Below, piece by piece: positions 36,010 to 45,925 of a stretch of DNA of 64,000 nucleotides. The notes beneath the pieces are model-generated. The model had not been told where the DNA came from. It ran no database searches and saw only the letters and a list, made by a program, of their open reading frames with translations. The translations under genes and the position numbers were made by a program. The first letter of the stretch is position 1; each line of letters begins with the position of its first letter. Origin of the DNA: Pseudoalteromonas luteoviolacea NCIMB 1944 (lineage in GTDB: Bacteria; Pseudomonadota; Gammaproteobacteria; Enterobacterales; Alteromonadaceae); the NCBI RefSeq assembly GCF_001625565.1, contig NZ_AUXS01000013.1, forward strand, positions 62,001-126,000, in the 5' to 3' direction.

Positions 36010-37671
36010 ATGAGCAAAACAATGACAGGCGCACAAATGGTAATCGATATCCTTGTTAAACAGGGGATCTCAGACGTATTCGGCTACCCAGGCGGGGCAA
36101 TTATGCCGATTTACGATGCGTTGTATGGTGCGCCACTCAAGCATTATTTAACTCGCCATGAGCAAGGAGCAGGGTTTGCGGCAGTTGGCTATGCACGCAG
36201 CACGGGTAAGTTAGGTGTTTGTTTTGCTACTTCGGGGCCTGGCGCTACGAATTTAGTGACGGCACTGGCTGATGCAATGATGGATTCGGTTCCGCTTTTG
36301 GCAATCACTGGACAAGTTCCTACTGCGGCGATTGGCTCAGATGCATTCCAAGAGGTTGATGTTTTGGGGATGTCCTTATCCTGTACGAAACATAGTTTTA
36401 TGGTAGAGCGTGCAGAGGATTTGGCTGAAGTACTGCAACAGGCGATGCACTTAGCGGTATCTGGTAGACCTGGACCTGTATTAGTTGATATTCCAAAGGA
36501 TATTCAACAAGCACTAGTGCCTTTTTCTCCTTGGAGTGCAGACACTCAGACGCAAGAAGCACCGATATTAAATGATCTAGCTTTGGCTAATGAGCTATTG
36601 AGAAAAGCCTCAAAGCCAGTGGCGTATGTCGGTGGTGGCGTTCATAGCGCAGATGCACAACCTGCATTGATGGCATTTTTGGAGCAAACCCAGATGCCTG
36701 CAGTGTCCACTTTGAAAGCGCTTGGCAGTGTTTTACCTGAATACGAGTACGATTTGGGCATGCTGGGTATGCACGGGACCAAGGCGGCGAACTTGGCTGT
36801 GCAAGAATGTGACTTACTAGTATGTATCGGTGCTCGGTTTGACGATCGGGTGACGGGAAATTTGGCCAAGTTTGCGGCGAAAGCAAAAGTGATCCACTTA
36901 GACATTGATGCTGCAGAAATAGGCAAACGCAAGCCAGCAGCGGCTTCATTGGTGGCTGATTTAAATGTCTCTTTGCCTCTATTACAGGGAGTTTTGGCGC
37001 CTGCGGATTGGCGTGAGCATATCAGCCATATGCAGCGAGAGTATGCTTGGCGCTATGACTACCCTGGGGAGAAAGTTTTTGCGCCTTATTTGCTTAATAA
37101 ATTGAGCCAAGATGTACCTCAAGATACGGTTGTTTGTTGCGATGTGGGCCAGCATCAAATGTGGGTTGCACAGCATATGAAATTCAGTCATCCGAGCAAC
37201 CATCTCAGCAGTGGCGGCGCTGGTACTATGGGATTTGGCCTACCGGCGGCAATTGGGGCGAAAATTGCTCGCCCGGACAATATGGTTATCACGGTTTCAG
37301 GCGATGGTTCCATCATGATGAATATCCAAGAGTTAGCGACCATCAGAAGAAATAACCTTGCCGTCAAGATAGTTATTCTAGACAACCAAAGGCTAGGTAT
37401 GGTGAGACAGTGGCAAGAGTTATTTTTCTCGGCGCGATATAGTGAAACAAACTTGTCGGATAACCCTGATTTTGTGCAGCTGGCCGCTGTGTTTGGTATC
37501 CCTGGACAAACTATCACACATGCATCGGAAGTAGATGATGCAATTGAAAAACTAGTAAATAGCTCTGGTCCTTACATTTTACATGCCTGTATTGATGACA
37601 AAGAAAATGTTTGGCCTCTTGTACCGCCGGGTGCGGCAAATGATGAAATGTTAACGGAGAACACACAATGA
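36010..37671 (+). CDS. ilvG: Acetolactate synthase II large subunit
   Basis: A 553-residue ThDP- and FAD-dependent enzyme forming acetolactate or acetohydroxybutyrate. Motifs: [17 protein letters not shown], the catalytic-Glu region [17 protein letters not shown], and the ThDP site [15 protein letters not shown] with [18 protein letters not shown]. It appears intact and overlaps the small-subunit gene by 4 bases. Confidence 0.96.
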   Translation: MSKTMTGAQMVIDILVKQGISDVFGYPGGAIMPIYDALYGAPLKHYLTRHEQGAGFAAVGYARSTGKLGVCFATSGPGATNLVTALADAMMDSVPLLAITGQVPTAAIGSDAFQEVDVLGMSLSCTKHSFMVERAEDLAEVLQQAMHLAVSGRPGPVLVDIPKDIQQALVPFSPWSADTQTQEAPILNDLALANELLRKASKPVAYVGGGVHSADAQPALMAFLEQTQMPAVSTLKALGSVLPEYEYDLGMLGMHGTKAANLAVQECDLLVCIGARFDDRVTGNLAKFAAKAKVIHLDIDAAEIGKRKPAAASLVADLNVSLPLLQGVLAPADWREHISHMQREYAWRYDYPGEKVFAPYLLNKLSQDVPQDTVVCCDVGQHQMWVAQHMKFSHPSNHLSSGGAGTMGFGLPAAIGAKIARPDNMVITVSGDGSIMMNIQELATIRRNNLAVKIVILDNQRLGMVRQWQELFFSARYSETNLSDNPDFVQLAAVFGIPGQTITHASEVDDAIEKLVNSSGPYILHACIDDKENVWPLVPPGAANDEMLTENTQ

Positions 37672-37910
37672 AACATCAATTAACTGTGGCTGTAAAAAAT
37701 CAAAGCGTTGCTGTTGAGCGTTTTCTACGTGTGGCTCGACACCGTGGATTTCGTCTAATGCAACTGCAATTAGAGGGGCAGGATGAGTTGTTTCTCGTCA
37801 AAATGACAGTAGATAGTGAGAAACCTATCTATCTATTAACATCACAATTAAATAAGCTAGTGGATGTGCAGTCGGTTGATTTGCATACATTACAGCAGCA
37901 GGCAATATAA
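37668..37910 (+). CDS. ilvM: Acetolactate synthase II small subunit
   Basis: An 80-residue ACT-domain regulatory subunit, typical in length for IlvM. The fold core is visible in [20 protein letters not shown] and [20 protein letters not shown]. It overlaps ilvG and precedes ilvE by 20 bases. Confidence 0.92.
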   Translation: MKHQLTVAVKNQSVAVERFLRVARHRGFRLMQLQLEGQDELFLVKMTVDSEKPIYLLTSQLNKLVDVQSVDLHTLQQQAI

Positions 37911-37930
37911 CAATATTAAGGTTTTAAAGA

Positions 37931-38854
37931 ATGACACAAACATCAGAACTTATTTGGCACAACGGTGAAATGATCCCTTACCAAGAGGCGACAACGCATG
38001 TATTGAGCCATGCACTACACTATGGCAGTTCGGTATTCGAGGGGATCAGAGCATATGATACGCCAAATGGTCCTGCCATATTTCGCTTGGACGATCATAT
38101 TCAGCGTTTGTTTGACTCCGCGAAAATTTATCGTATGGAGATCCCGTTTTCTCAAGAAGAGGTTAAAGCAGCTTGTAAGCAGGCGGTTAAAGAAAATGGA
38201 TTCAGCAATGCTTACTTGAGACCATTTGCGTTTCTAGGCCATGTCGGGCTAGGGCTTAACCCTAAATCACATGTTGCTGATGTAACAGTCGCGGCGATGG
38301 AGTGGGGGGCATACCTTGGTGAAGATAGCTTGGCTGAAGGGGTGGATGTGTGCGTGTCATCTTGGAGTCGCCTTGCGCCAAACACCATGCCAACTGCCGC
38401 AAAAGCGGGGGGAAATTACCTTTCTTCACAGTTGATTTCAGGTGAAGCAAAACGCAATGGCTATGTAGAGGGCATTGCACTGGATGTGAACGGTTACTTA
38501 AGTGAAGGTGCTGGTGAAAACCTCTTTATGGTTAGAAAGGGCGTGCTTTATACACCCCCAACTACAGCGTGTATATTACCTGGCTTAACCCGCGATACCA
38601 TTATTCATTTAGCAAAAGAGCGTGGCTATGAAGTCAGAGAAGAGCCAATTGCTCGTGAAGCGTTGTACTTGGCAGACGAGTTTTTCATGGTGGGAACTGC
38701 GGCGGAAGTAGTCCCTGTGCGCAGCGTTGACAAGATCCAAGTTGGAGCAGGTAAACGCGGACCAATCACGGCAGAGCTACAGCAAGCTTATTTTGATTTA
38801 GTCAAAGGGCAAGCGAAAGATCCAGAGGGTTGGCTAGATTACGTGAATAGCTAA
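37931..38854 (+). CDS. ilvE: Branched-chain amino acid aminotransferase
   Basis: A 307-residue fold-type IV PLP transaminase for the last step of Ile, Val and Leu synthesis. Motifs: LHYGSSVFEGIRAYDT, SSWSRLAPNTMPTAAKAGGNY (PLP lysine region), GYLSEGAGENLFMV and ILPGLTRDTIIHLA. The closing segment FMVGTAAEVVPVRSVDK is family-typical. Confidence 0.96.
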   Translation: MTQTSELIWHNGEMIPYQEATTHVLSHALHYGSSVFEGIRAYDTPNGPAIFRLDDHIQRLFDSAKIYRMEIPFSQEEVKAACKQAVKENGFSNAYLRPFAFLGHVGLGLNPKSHVADVTVAAMEWGAYLGEDSLAEGVDVCVSSWSRLAPNTMPTAAKAGGNYLSSQLISGEAKRNGYVEGIALDVNGYLSEGAGENLFMVRKGVLYTPPTTACILPGLTRDTIIHLAKERGYEVREEPIAREALYLADEFFMVGTAAEVVPVRSVDKIQVGAGKRGPITAELQQAYFDLVKGQAKDPEGWLDYVNS

Positions 38855-38927
38855 AACTTTGTAGATTATTTATTTTTGGGAATGAGGTATTACCGGGTAT
38901 CGGTAAAAATGAGAAAAAGGGGTATAC

Positions 38928-40784
38928 ATGGCTAAGTTACGAAGTAAAACAACGACAGAAGGTCGTAAACGTGCAGGCGCGAGAGCACTTTGGCGTGCGA
39001 CAGGTATGACGGACGAAGATTTCCATAAACCGATGATCGCGGTAGTCAATTCATACACGCAATTTGTACCTGGTCATGTACACCTTAATCAGCTCAGTGA
39101 TTTAATGGCTGATGCCATCAGAGAAGCAGGCGGTGTGCCGCGTGAGTTTAATACGATAGCCATTGATGACGGGATCGCCATGGGCCATGGGGGTATGCTG
39201 TATTCTTTACCTTCACGAGATCTAATAGCTGACTCCGTTGAATATATGGTAAACGCACACTGCGCCGATGCGATGGTGTGCATATCTAACTGTGACAAAA
39301 TCACTCCAGGCATGTTGTTAGCCGCTTTACGACTCAATATCCCAGTTATTTTTGTTTCAGGTGGTCCGATGGAAGCGGGCAAAACCCGGTTAGCAGATAT
39401 CGATTTGAAGCTCGACTTGGTCGATGCGATGGTAAAAGGCGCTGATCCAACTGTGAGCGATGAAGATTCAGAACAGGTTGAACGTTCTGCTTGCCCGACA
39501 TGTGGATCGTGCTCAGGCATGTTTACTGCGAACTCAATGAACTGTCTTCTTGAGTCTCTTGGGCTTGCTTTGCCTGGCAATGGCACAACACTTGCGACGC
39601 ACAAAGATAGACGGCAACTATATGATGGCGCAGCAAAACGCATTGTCGCGCTATGTGATGAGTATTATCAACAAGATAATGCAGCAGTGCTACCGAGAAA
39701 TATTGCCAACCAAGCCGCTTTTAATAATGCAATGACGCTGGATATTGCGATGGGTGGTTCATCAAATACGGTACTACACATTTTAGCCGCAGCACAAGAA
39801 GCGGGTGTCGACTTTGATATGGCAGATATCGATCAGTTGTCGAGAAATACGCCATTCTTGTGCAAAGTTGCACCGGCGACTCAGCAATACCACATAGAAG
39901 ATGTGCATCGAGCTGGTGGCATTATGGCGATTCTAAACGAGTTGGCAAAAGCCGGTAAGTTGGATCTTTCTGTTGGTCATGTGGCTGGTGGCACACTCGG
40001 TGATGTATTGGCGCGCTGGGATGCCAATGACAGCACAAATGAAAAGGCTCAAACATTCTATCGTGCCGGCCCTGCGGGGATCCGTACAACGACAGCAATG
40101 AGCCAAGAGTATCGCTGGGATACGTTAGACCTAGACCGCGAAGGTGGATGTATTCGCAGTGTCGAACATGCATTTCGTCAAGACGGAGGCTTAGCGGTTT
40201 TAACTGGTAACTTAGCACCAGATGGCTGCATTGTGAAAAGTGCCGGTGTGGTTGATGAAATGCTGGAATTTACTGGACCTGCGGTAGTGTATGAATCACA
40301 AGACGATGCGGTAGAAGGGATCTTAGGCGGCGATGTCAAAAAAGGGGATGTCGTTTTGATCCGCTACGAAGGTCCAAAAGGTGGGCCCGGGATGCAAGAA
40401 ATGCTGTATCCAACTAGTTACCTTAAATCGATGGGATTAGATAAAGATTGTGCGCTCTTAACTGATGGACGCTTTTCAGGTGGTACATCAGGATTATCGA
40501 TTGGCCATGTATCACCAGAAGCGGCGAGCGAAGGGACATTAGCACTAGTAGAAAATGGAGATCTGATAGCGATTAACATTCACACGCGCTCAATCGATGT
40601 ATTGTTGGATGATACTGAGTTAGCGCTGCGCCGTGAAAAGCAAAGTGCACGTGGTAAAGAAGCCTATAAGCCGCTCAATCGCGAGCGCGTGGTTACGCCA
40701 GCACTAAAAGCATATGCGCTATTGGCAACCAGTGCTGATAAAGGCGCTGTAAGAGACCTGGAAAAATTAGAGGAGCTCAGTTAG
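38928..40784 (+). CDS. ilvD: Dihydroxy-acid dehydratase
   Basis: A 618-residue Fe-S enzyme that dehydrates dihydroxy acids to 2-keto acids. Cluster Cys residues are in [17 protein letters not shown] and [17 protein letters not shown]. The C-terminal substrate site has [20 protein letters not shown]. It ends 2 bases before ilvA. Confidence 0.97.
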   Translation: MAKLRSKTTTEGRKRAGARALWRATGMTDEDFHKPMIAVVNSYTQFVPGHVHLNQLSDLMADAIREAGGVPREFNTIAIDDGIAMGHGGMLYSLPSRDLIADSVEYMVNAHCADAMVCISNCDKITPGMLLAALRLNIPVIFVSGGPMEAGKTRLADIDLKLDLVDAMVKGADPTVSDEDSEQVERSACPTCGSCSGMFTANSMNCLLESLGLALPGNGTTLATHKDRRQLYDGAAKRIVALCDEYYQQDNAAVLPRNIANQAAFNNAMTLDIAMGGSSNTVLHILAAAQEAGVDFDMADIDQLSRNTPFLCKVAPATQQYHIEDVHRAGGIMAILNELAKAGKLDLSVGHVAGGTLGDVLARWDANDSTNEKAQTFYRAGPAGIRTTTAMSQEYRWDTLDLDREGGCIRSVEHAFRQDGGLAVLTGNLAPDGCIVKSAGVVDEMLEFTGPAVVYESQDDAVEGILGGDVKKGDVVLIRYEGPKGGPGMQEMLYPTSYLKSMGLDKDCALLTDGRFSGGTSGLSIGHVSPEAASEGTLALVENGDLIAINIHTRSIDVLLDDTELALRREKQSARGKEAYKPLNRERVVTPALKAYALLATSADKGAVRDLEKLEELS

Positions 40785-40786
40785 CT

Positions 40787-42328
40787 ATGGTGGCACAAGA
40801 GCTAGACTACTTTAGGGCTATAATTCAAGCAAATATGGCACCACTGGTGAAGCAAACGGATGTGAGTCACTTAAAGGGGTTGTCTGAGCGGCTCAACCAT
40901 CAAGTTTGGCTAAAACGTGAAGATCAGCAGCCTGTTTATTCATTTAAACTCAGAGGTGCGTTTAATAAGTTGCGTCAACTACCTACAAATTCGCATGTGG
41001 TAACCGCATCTGCGGGAAATCATGCTCAGGGGGTTGCACTGAGTGCAGCTCATTTGGGGCATAAAGCAACTATTGTGATGCCTGTGACTACGCCAGAAAT
41101 TAAGGTTAACGCAGTGAGGAATATGGGTGGTCACGTTGTATTGCATGGCCATCACTTCGATGCGGCGAACGCTCATGCACAAGCTTTGTGTCAGCAACAA
41201 GGCGGTGTGTTTGTACCGCCATTTGACGACAAAGATGTGATTGTTGGGCAGGGCACTGTGGCACGAGAAATGATGCAGCAACTGGATAAACTGGATGTTG
41301 TATTTATCCCAGTGGGAGGCGGTGGTCTGTTAGCGGGAATGGCGGTATATATTAAGTCCCTGCGTCCAGATATTCGTGTAATTGGTGTTGAAGCCACGGA
41401 AAGTGCTTGTTTGTACGCAGCAATGCAGGAAGGTGAACCTGTTGAGTTAGAACAAGTCGGATGTTTTGCCGATGGTATTGCCGTCAAACGTATTGGAGAG
41501 GAAACTTTTCGACTAGCACAAACATACTGTGATGAAGTGATGTTGGTGACAACAGATGAGATCTGTGCGGCAGTGCAAGATATCTTTATCGAAACGCGCG
41601 CAATTGCTGAGCCTTCAGGTGCGGTTGCTCTAGCTGGATTAAAGAAATGGAGTGCCGAGCACTCTCAGTCATCGATGTCATTGGCTGCAGTATTGTCGGG
41701 GGCAAATCTCAATTTTGATCGGCTGCGCTATATTGCAGAGCGAACCGCCCTTGGTGCAAAAAGCGAAGCTCTACTCGGTGTGACCATAGATGAACGAAAA
41801 GGGAGTTTTAAGCAGTTTTGTAATACGCTTGGCGGGCGTTCAATTACAGAGTTTAATTATCGGTTTGCTGGCGGCAATAAGGCCCAGATCTTTGTCGGGA
41901 TAGGGCTGCGCAGTGCAGATGAAGAGTTGCAAGAGTTAAAAGCGAGTTTGGAAGAGAATGAATATGAATTTACCGACTTGTCAGACAATGAGTTGGCCAA
42001 GTTACATATTCGGTATATGGTTGGCGGAAAACCGCCTGTGGCTATTCAGGAAAGGTTATTGCGCTTTGAATTCCCAGAGTACCCAGGTGCATTATTGAGG
42101 TTTTTAGAAATGCTGGGTTGTGAGTGGAACATTACGCTATTTCACTATCGCAATCATGGCGCTGCAAAAGGGCATGTTTTAGCCGGGTTTGAAATGGCTC
42201 CGCAAGAGTATGCTAAATTTGAAGAGCACTTGTGCCGCTTGGGTTATGACTATCAAGATGAGACCAATAACCCCTGTTTTAGCCAATACCTCAAATCAGA
42301 TCAGGACTACGCCCGCAAAGTAAGTTGA
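40787..42328 (+). CDS. ilvA: Threonine ammonia-lyase, biosynthetic
   Basis: A 513-residue PLP enzyme that converts threonine to 2-oxobutyrate for isoleucine. The PLP lysine is in VYSFKLRGAFNKL; SAGNHAQGVALSA and PVGGGGLLAGMAVYI follow. The C-terminal third holds two ACT-like regulatory domains (LGVTIDERKGSFKQFCNTLG and LRFEFPEYPGALLRFLEMLG), the known site of isoleucine feedback. It is the last gene of ilvGMEDA. Confidence 0.96.
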   Translation: MVAQELDYFRAIIQANMAPLVKQTDVSHLKGLSERLNHQVWLKREDQQPVYSFKLRGAFNKLRQLPTNSHVVTASAGNHAQGVALSAAHLGHKATIVMPVTTPEIKVNAVRNMGGHVVLHGHHFDAANAHAQALCQQQGGVFVPPFDDKDVIVGQGTVAREMMQQLDKLDVVFIPVGGGGLLAGMAVYIKSLRPDIRVIGVEATESACLYAAMQEGEPVELEQVGCFADGIAVKRIGEETFRLAQTYCDEVMLVTTDEICAAVQDIFIETRAIAEPSGAVALAGLKKWSAEHSQSSMSLAAVLSGANLNFDRLRYIAERTALGAKSEALLGVTIDERKGSFKQFCNTLGGRSITEFNYRFAGGNKAQIFVGIGLRSADEELQELKASLEENEYEFTDLSDNELAKLHIRYMVGGKPPVAIQERLLRFEFPEYPGALLRFLEMLGCEWNITLFHYRNHGAAKGHVLAGFEMAPQEYAKFEEHLCRLGYDYQDETNNPCFSQYLKSDQDYARKVS

Positions 42329-42354
42329 GTTTGATGCTCTGACTGTCTTTTCTG

Positions 42355-42392
42355 TCCTTAGCCTTCTATATTCAATATAGAAAGACTAAGGA
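42355..42392 (+). promoter_or_regulatory. Long hairpin covering the next gene's Shine-Dalgarno sequence
   Basis: An outer 7-bp stem (TCCTTAG / CTAAGGA) and an inner palindrome (TTCTATATT-C-AATATAGAA) form one long hairpin 27 bases after ilvA. The outer 3' arm contains AAGGA, the ribosome-binding site 6 bases before the start codon at 42399. It has no T run, so it is a poor terminator. Confidence 0.55.
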
Positions 42393-42398
42393 TAGCTT

Positions 42399-43448
42399 AT
42401 GCTCCGTTGCCTCATTTTACTTATATTTGTTTGTGGTGGTGCACATGCCACCGTGCTAGAGCCTGTGACTCTGCAATTGAAATGGGTGCATCAATTTCAA
42501 TTTGCAGGCTACTATGTTGCGAAACAAAAAGGTTTTTATCGAGAGGCTGGGCTAGATGTCAATATCATGCCAGCTCAAATGCACCAACCTGATGAACAAT
42601 TCAAAGTGCTCACCGGTCAGGCACAATTTGGCGTGACACATTCAGGTTTGTTGGAACAGCGCATGTCCGGAAAACCGCTTGTCGCTCTTGCCGCGGTGTT
42701 TCAATCTTCCCCTTATTGCTGGATGGTACACGCCGATAGTGATATCTACTCTCCCAAAGATTTTCAAGGTAAGAGAATTAGTCATTTAGGCCGTTCAGAG
42801 GGGGCTGAGCTTGTACTCATTTTAGAGCGTGCGGGTATAGATGTAAGTCAATTGCCAATTTACTCAGGACTGTCACCTTTACAGGACTTCAAAATGGGTA
42901 AGTTTGATGCATTGCAAGTATATATCTCCAATGAACCGTTCAAAATGGCGCAGCAGGGTATAGCGACCAGGCAGATCTGTCCAAAGCACTACGGGATCAA
43001 TGTGTATGCGGATATATTGTTTACGTCTGAAGATGTATACACATATCGACCGGAAATGGTCGCGAAATTTCGCAGTGCCAGTTTGCGCGGATGGCGATAC
43101 GCTTTGGCAAACTTAGATGAAGCGCTACAGATCACTAAGCTATATGCAAAGCATAAAAGCTATGAAGAACTAGCTAATGAAGCAGATAAATTACTGCCTT
43201 TTATTAAGGCGCCAGGGATACCGGTTGGCAATATGTCATTGGCAAGATGGCAATGGATCGCACAGTTGTACCATCTTGACCTTGCGAGCTTTCATGAACA
43301 CAAAAATGCTTTTTTGTATTCAGATGGTAGCAAAACAGAAATTAACTGGTCTTGGATGTTGATCCTAGCTATCGTGCTAAGCATTTTGTGTGTGCCAATG
43401 TACATTAGTTTAGTTTTGCAGCGGAAAAGCTATAGTTTGCAAGATTGA
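42399..43448 (+). CDS. Membrane-anchored NMT1/THI5-like periplasmic protein
   Basis: A 349-residue protein with a signal peptide (LRCLILLIFVCGGAHA) and an NMT1/THI5-like solute-binding domain. Typical segments are VTLQLKWVHQFQFAGYYVAK, QKGFYREAGLDVNI and FQSSPYCWMVHADSDIYSP. A C-terminal membrane helix (SWMLILAIVLSILCVPMYISL) is followed by only about 12 cytoplasmic residues. This module usually occurs as the sensor part of larger kinases or GGDEF proteins, or free as an ABC binding protein; here neither output domain nor permease gene is nearby. It may be a stand-alone sensor or a shortened relic. Confidence 0.75.
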   Translation: MLRCLILLIFVCGGAHATVLEPVTLQLKWVHQFQFAGYYVAKQKGFYREAGLDVNIMPAQMHQPDEQFKVLTGQAQFGVTHSGLLEQRMSGKPLVALAAVFQSSPYCWMVHADSDIYSPKDFQGKRISHLGRSEGAELVLILERAGIDVSQLPIYSGLSPLQDFKMGKFDALQVYISNEPFKMAQQGIATRQICPKHYGINVYADILFTSEDVYTYRPEMVAKFRSASLRGWRYALANLDEALQITKLYAKHKSYEELANEADKLLPFIKAPGIPVGNMSLARWQWIAQLYHLDLASFHEHKNAFLYSDGSKTEINWSWMLILAIVLSILCVPMYISLVLQRKSYSLQD

Positions 43449-43523
43449 AATGAAGGCGTGAGGATTTTCTAATCTGCCTCGGATAGATTACAATAGCGTG
43501 ACTTGAAGTAACCTCTATTGCTT

Positions 43524-44708
43524 ATGATCTCGTCTTACACTTCGCATTTTCAGTCACTGGATAGACTACTCTATGAAACCCGACAATACTGGCAGCTATT
43601 GGCTTTTGATCACCTGACAACGCCGTGGCCAGAATTGGATGATTATCTATTGCAACTCGATGAAGCCACGTTGAGTGCATTGGATAGGGACCAAACAGCA
43701 CTGCAGCAAGCGTTGTCAGCGCATATACCACAGCTGACGCAGATCAGTGAATTAACGAAAATTAATATGCCACTTCGGGACCGTCCAGAACTCCCATTTT
43801 GGTTAAGTAATGGCATTAAAGGGCGCAAAGTCGGACAATTGCAAGACTTTGTCGCTGCGCTAGATGAGCGAGAGTTGCCAATATTAGAATGGTGCGCTGG
43901 CAAGGGGCATTTAGGCAGGATATTGGCGTATCGAGGGGTGCCTCATGTCGATAGCATTGAGCTACAGGTGCATTTGTGTGAGCAGGGCGCGCACAGTGCT
44001 GCGCATCAAAAGCTAGCGATGACGTTCCACTGCGCGAATGTCTTGACAGAGCCGGTGGGTCACCACTTTAAACCGCACCAGCACGCGGTCGCACTGCATG
44101 CATGTGGTAAGTTGCATCAAAACTTTATGCGCGAAGCTACGCAAGTGGGCTGTGAAAAAATTAGCTTATCGCCTTGTTGTTATCATTTATTCACCAGTGA
44201 TGAATATCAAGCTATGAGTGATGTGGGCAAGAAGAGCCAACTGCGATTAACTCACAACGACATGAAACTTGCGCTTCAAGAAACGGTTACTGCGCCTTCT
44301 CGGGTGGCAAAAGTGCGTAAAAAAGAAGTTTTATGGCGATTAGCATTTGATGCGCTGAGGCGTGATATTACACAAAGTACAAATTATGTTAGTGTCCCTT
44401 CGGTAAATAAAGCAATATTCTCTGGTGAATTCCACGAGTTTTGTCACTGGGCGGCTGAACAAAAAGAACTAAAGCTGCCCCAACAAATTGATTATCAACA
44501 TTACTTGGCTCAGGCTCAAAAACGGCAAAAAGTCACCGAGCGCATCGAGCTAGTTCGCCATGGTTTTAGGCGTGCAATAGAATTGTGGCTGGTGCTAGAT
44601 AGAGTGTTATATTTACAATCGGCTGGGTATGATGTGACACTTGAACAGTTCTGTGAAAAGTCACTGACACCAAGGAATTTATTGATACAGGCGACAAAGC
44701 GCCAGTAG
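43524..44708 (+). CDS. SAM-dependent methyltransferase (Methyltransf_32-like)
   Basis: A 394-residue protein starting at ATG 43524; a TTG two codons earlier is also open. The AdoMet motif is PILEWCAGKGHLGRILAYRG. The later segments VALHACGKLHQNFM and LSPCCYHLFTSDEYQAM are characteristic of this family (also seen in GSTCD-like proteins). Substrate is unknown; members are often suspected to act on RNA. It lies 14 bases before the carbonic anhydrase gene. Confidence 0.8.
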   Translation: MISSYTSHFQSLDRLLYETRQYWQLLAFDHLTTPWPELDDYLLQLDEATLSALDRDQTALQQALSAHIPQLTQISELTKINMPLRDRPELPFWLSNGIKGRKVGQLQDFVAALDERELPILEWCAGKGHLGRILAYRGVPHVDSIELQVHLCEQGAHSAAHQKLAMTFHCANVLTEPVGHHFKPHQHAVALHACGKLHQNFMREATQVGCEKISLSPCCYHLFTSDEYQAMSDVGKKSQLRLTHNDMKLALQETVTAPSRVAKVRKKEVLWRLAFDALRRDITQSTNYVSVPSVNKAIFSGEFHEFCHWAAEQKELKLPQQIDYQHYLAQAQKRQKVTERIELVRHGFRRAIELWLVLDRVLYLQSAGYDVTLEQFCEKSLTPRNLLIQATKRQ

Positions 44709-44722
44709 GTAAGGGGATAGAT

Positions 44723-45415
44723 ATGTGCCAACAACAAAAAAGTCATCTAGCGCACTTGCTGGAAAATAATCGCCAGTGGGCCGAGCGAACACAATTACGT
44801 GACCCAGAGTTCTTCAAAACGTTGTCAATGCAACAAAACCCAGATTATTTATGGATTGGTTGCTCTGATTCCCGAGTGCCGGCCAATGAGATCGTTGACT
44901 TACTTCCTGGCGAGTTATTCGTTCATCGCAACGTTGCAAATGTGGTTGTTCATACGGATCACAACTGTCTCTCGGTCATGCAATACGCTGTAGAAGTATT
45001 GAAGGTGAGCCATATCATGGTTGTTGGGCACTATGGGTGTGGTGGAGTAAAAGCAGCATTGGACGGTGCTAAGTTTGGGTTAATCGACAACTGGCTTAGA
45101 CATGTTGTTGATATTAAAGAGAAGCATCAAGCAGTATTACGAGAGGTAAGCGCCTCTGTGCGTAGTGATGTTTTATGTGAACTTAATGTCATAGAACAAG
45201 TTCGCAATGTGTGTCGCACAAGCATAGTGCAAGATGCATGGCACAGAGGACAAAAGCTAGAAGTTCATGGATGGGTATATGGACTTGAAGATGGACTACT
45301 ACATGAGCTTGTTCCTGGCGTCAGTTCAGACCCTGGTTTGTCATCAAGCTATGAGCAAGCACTACTGTCACTAGTGACCCGGTACGTTGACCGTGGCGAT
45401 CAACAAGCAGTTTAA
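44723..45415 (+). CDS. can: Carbonic anhydrase, beta class
   Basis: A 230-residue zinc enzyme interconverting CO2 and bicarbonate. Zinc ligands Cys47, the Asp-Arg dyad (CSDSRVPANEI) and the HYGCGGVKAAL motif are all present. AAGGGG precedes the ATG. A terminator follows. Confidence 0.95.
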   Translation: MCQQQKSHLAHLLENNRQWAERTQLRDPEFFKTLSMQQNPDYLWIGCSDSRVPANEIVDLLPGELFVHRNVANVVVHTDHNCLSVMQYAVEVLKVSHIMVVGHYGCGGVKAALDGAKFGLIDNWLRHVVDIKEKHQAVLREVSASVRSDVLCELNVIEQVRNVCRTSIVQDAWHRGQKLEVHGWVYGLEDGLLHELVPGVSSDPGLSSSYEQALLSLVTRYVDRGDQQAV

Positions 45416-45427
45416 TCGATTGGATGT

Positions 45428-45452
45428 AAGCACACAGAGTTGTGTGCTTTTT
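45428..45452 (+). terminator. Terminator after carbonic anhydrase gene
   Basis: A 9-bp stem AAGCACACA / TGTGTGCTT with a GAGT loop and a T tract, just after the can stop codon. Confidence 0.88.
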
Positions 45453-45474
45453 ACATGAAGTAAAGATGAAGCGA

Positions 45475-45738
45475 TTATTCTGCGTCGTTTTGCTTTTCCA
45501 GTCTAGCTTCTAACTCGGCAACTTTGGCCTCTAACTCAGTCAGTTTCTCACGGGTTCTGATCAAAACTTTACTTTGAATATCAAATTCTTCGCGACTTAC
45601 AAAGTCCATTTCTGTCAATTTTGTTTGAATGGCTTGTTTGGTTTTCGCTTCAAATGTTTCTGCTAAATTACGCACACCTTGTGGCATGTTACTTGAGATC
45701 TGCTTTGCGATCTCTTCGATCTTTGCTGGGTTTATCAT
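45475..45738 (-). CDS. ubiK: Ubiquinone biosynthesis accessory factor UbiK
   Basis: An 87-residue BMFP/YqiC-type protein. The N-terminal amphipathic part is MINPAKIEEIAKQISSNMP, followed by FVSREEFDIQSKVLIRTREK and a C-terminal coiled-coil (LTELEAKVAELEARLEKQ). It supports the UbiIJ complex in ubiquinone synthesis. It is divergent from rep. Confidence 0.9.
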   Translation of the reverse strand: MINPAKIEEIAKQISSNMPQGVRNLAETFEAKTKQAIQTKLTEMDFVSREEFDIQSKVLIRTREKLTELEAKVAELEARLEKQNDAE

Positions 45739-45925
45739 GTCAGTGCCTTATAGCTAGTTATTGCGGATATCTTACCGTAAACCGTTGGCTCTATAAAAGT
45801 ATTTTAGTGCCCTTGGCATCGGGATCAACCGCGTTGTTTAATCATAATCAAAACTTTGCAAATTGGTATTATGGTATGAATAAGATAAACTAGGCGGTTC
45901 CAGTTGGTCAGGATACACGCCTTTT

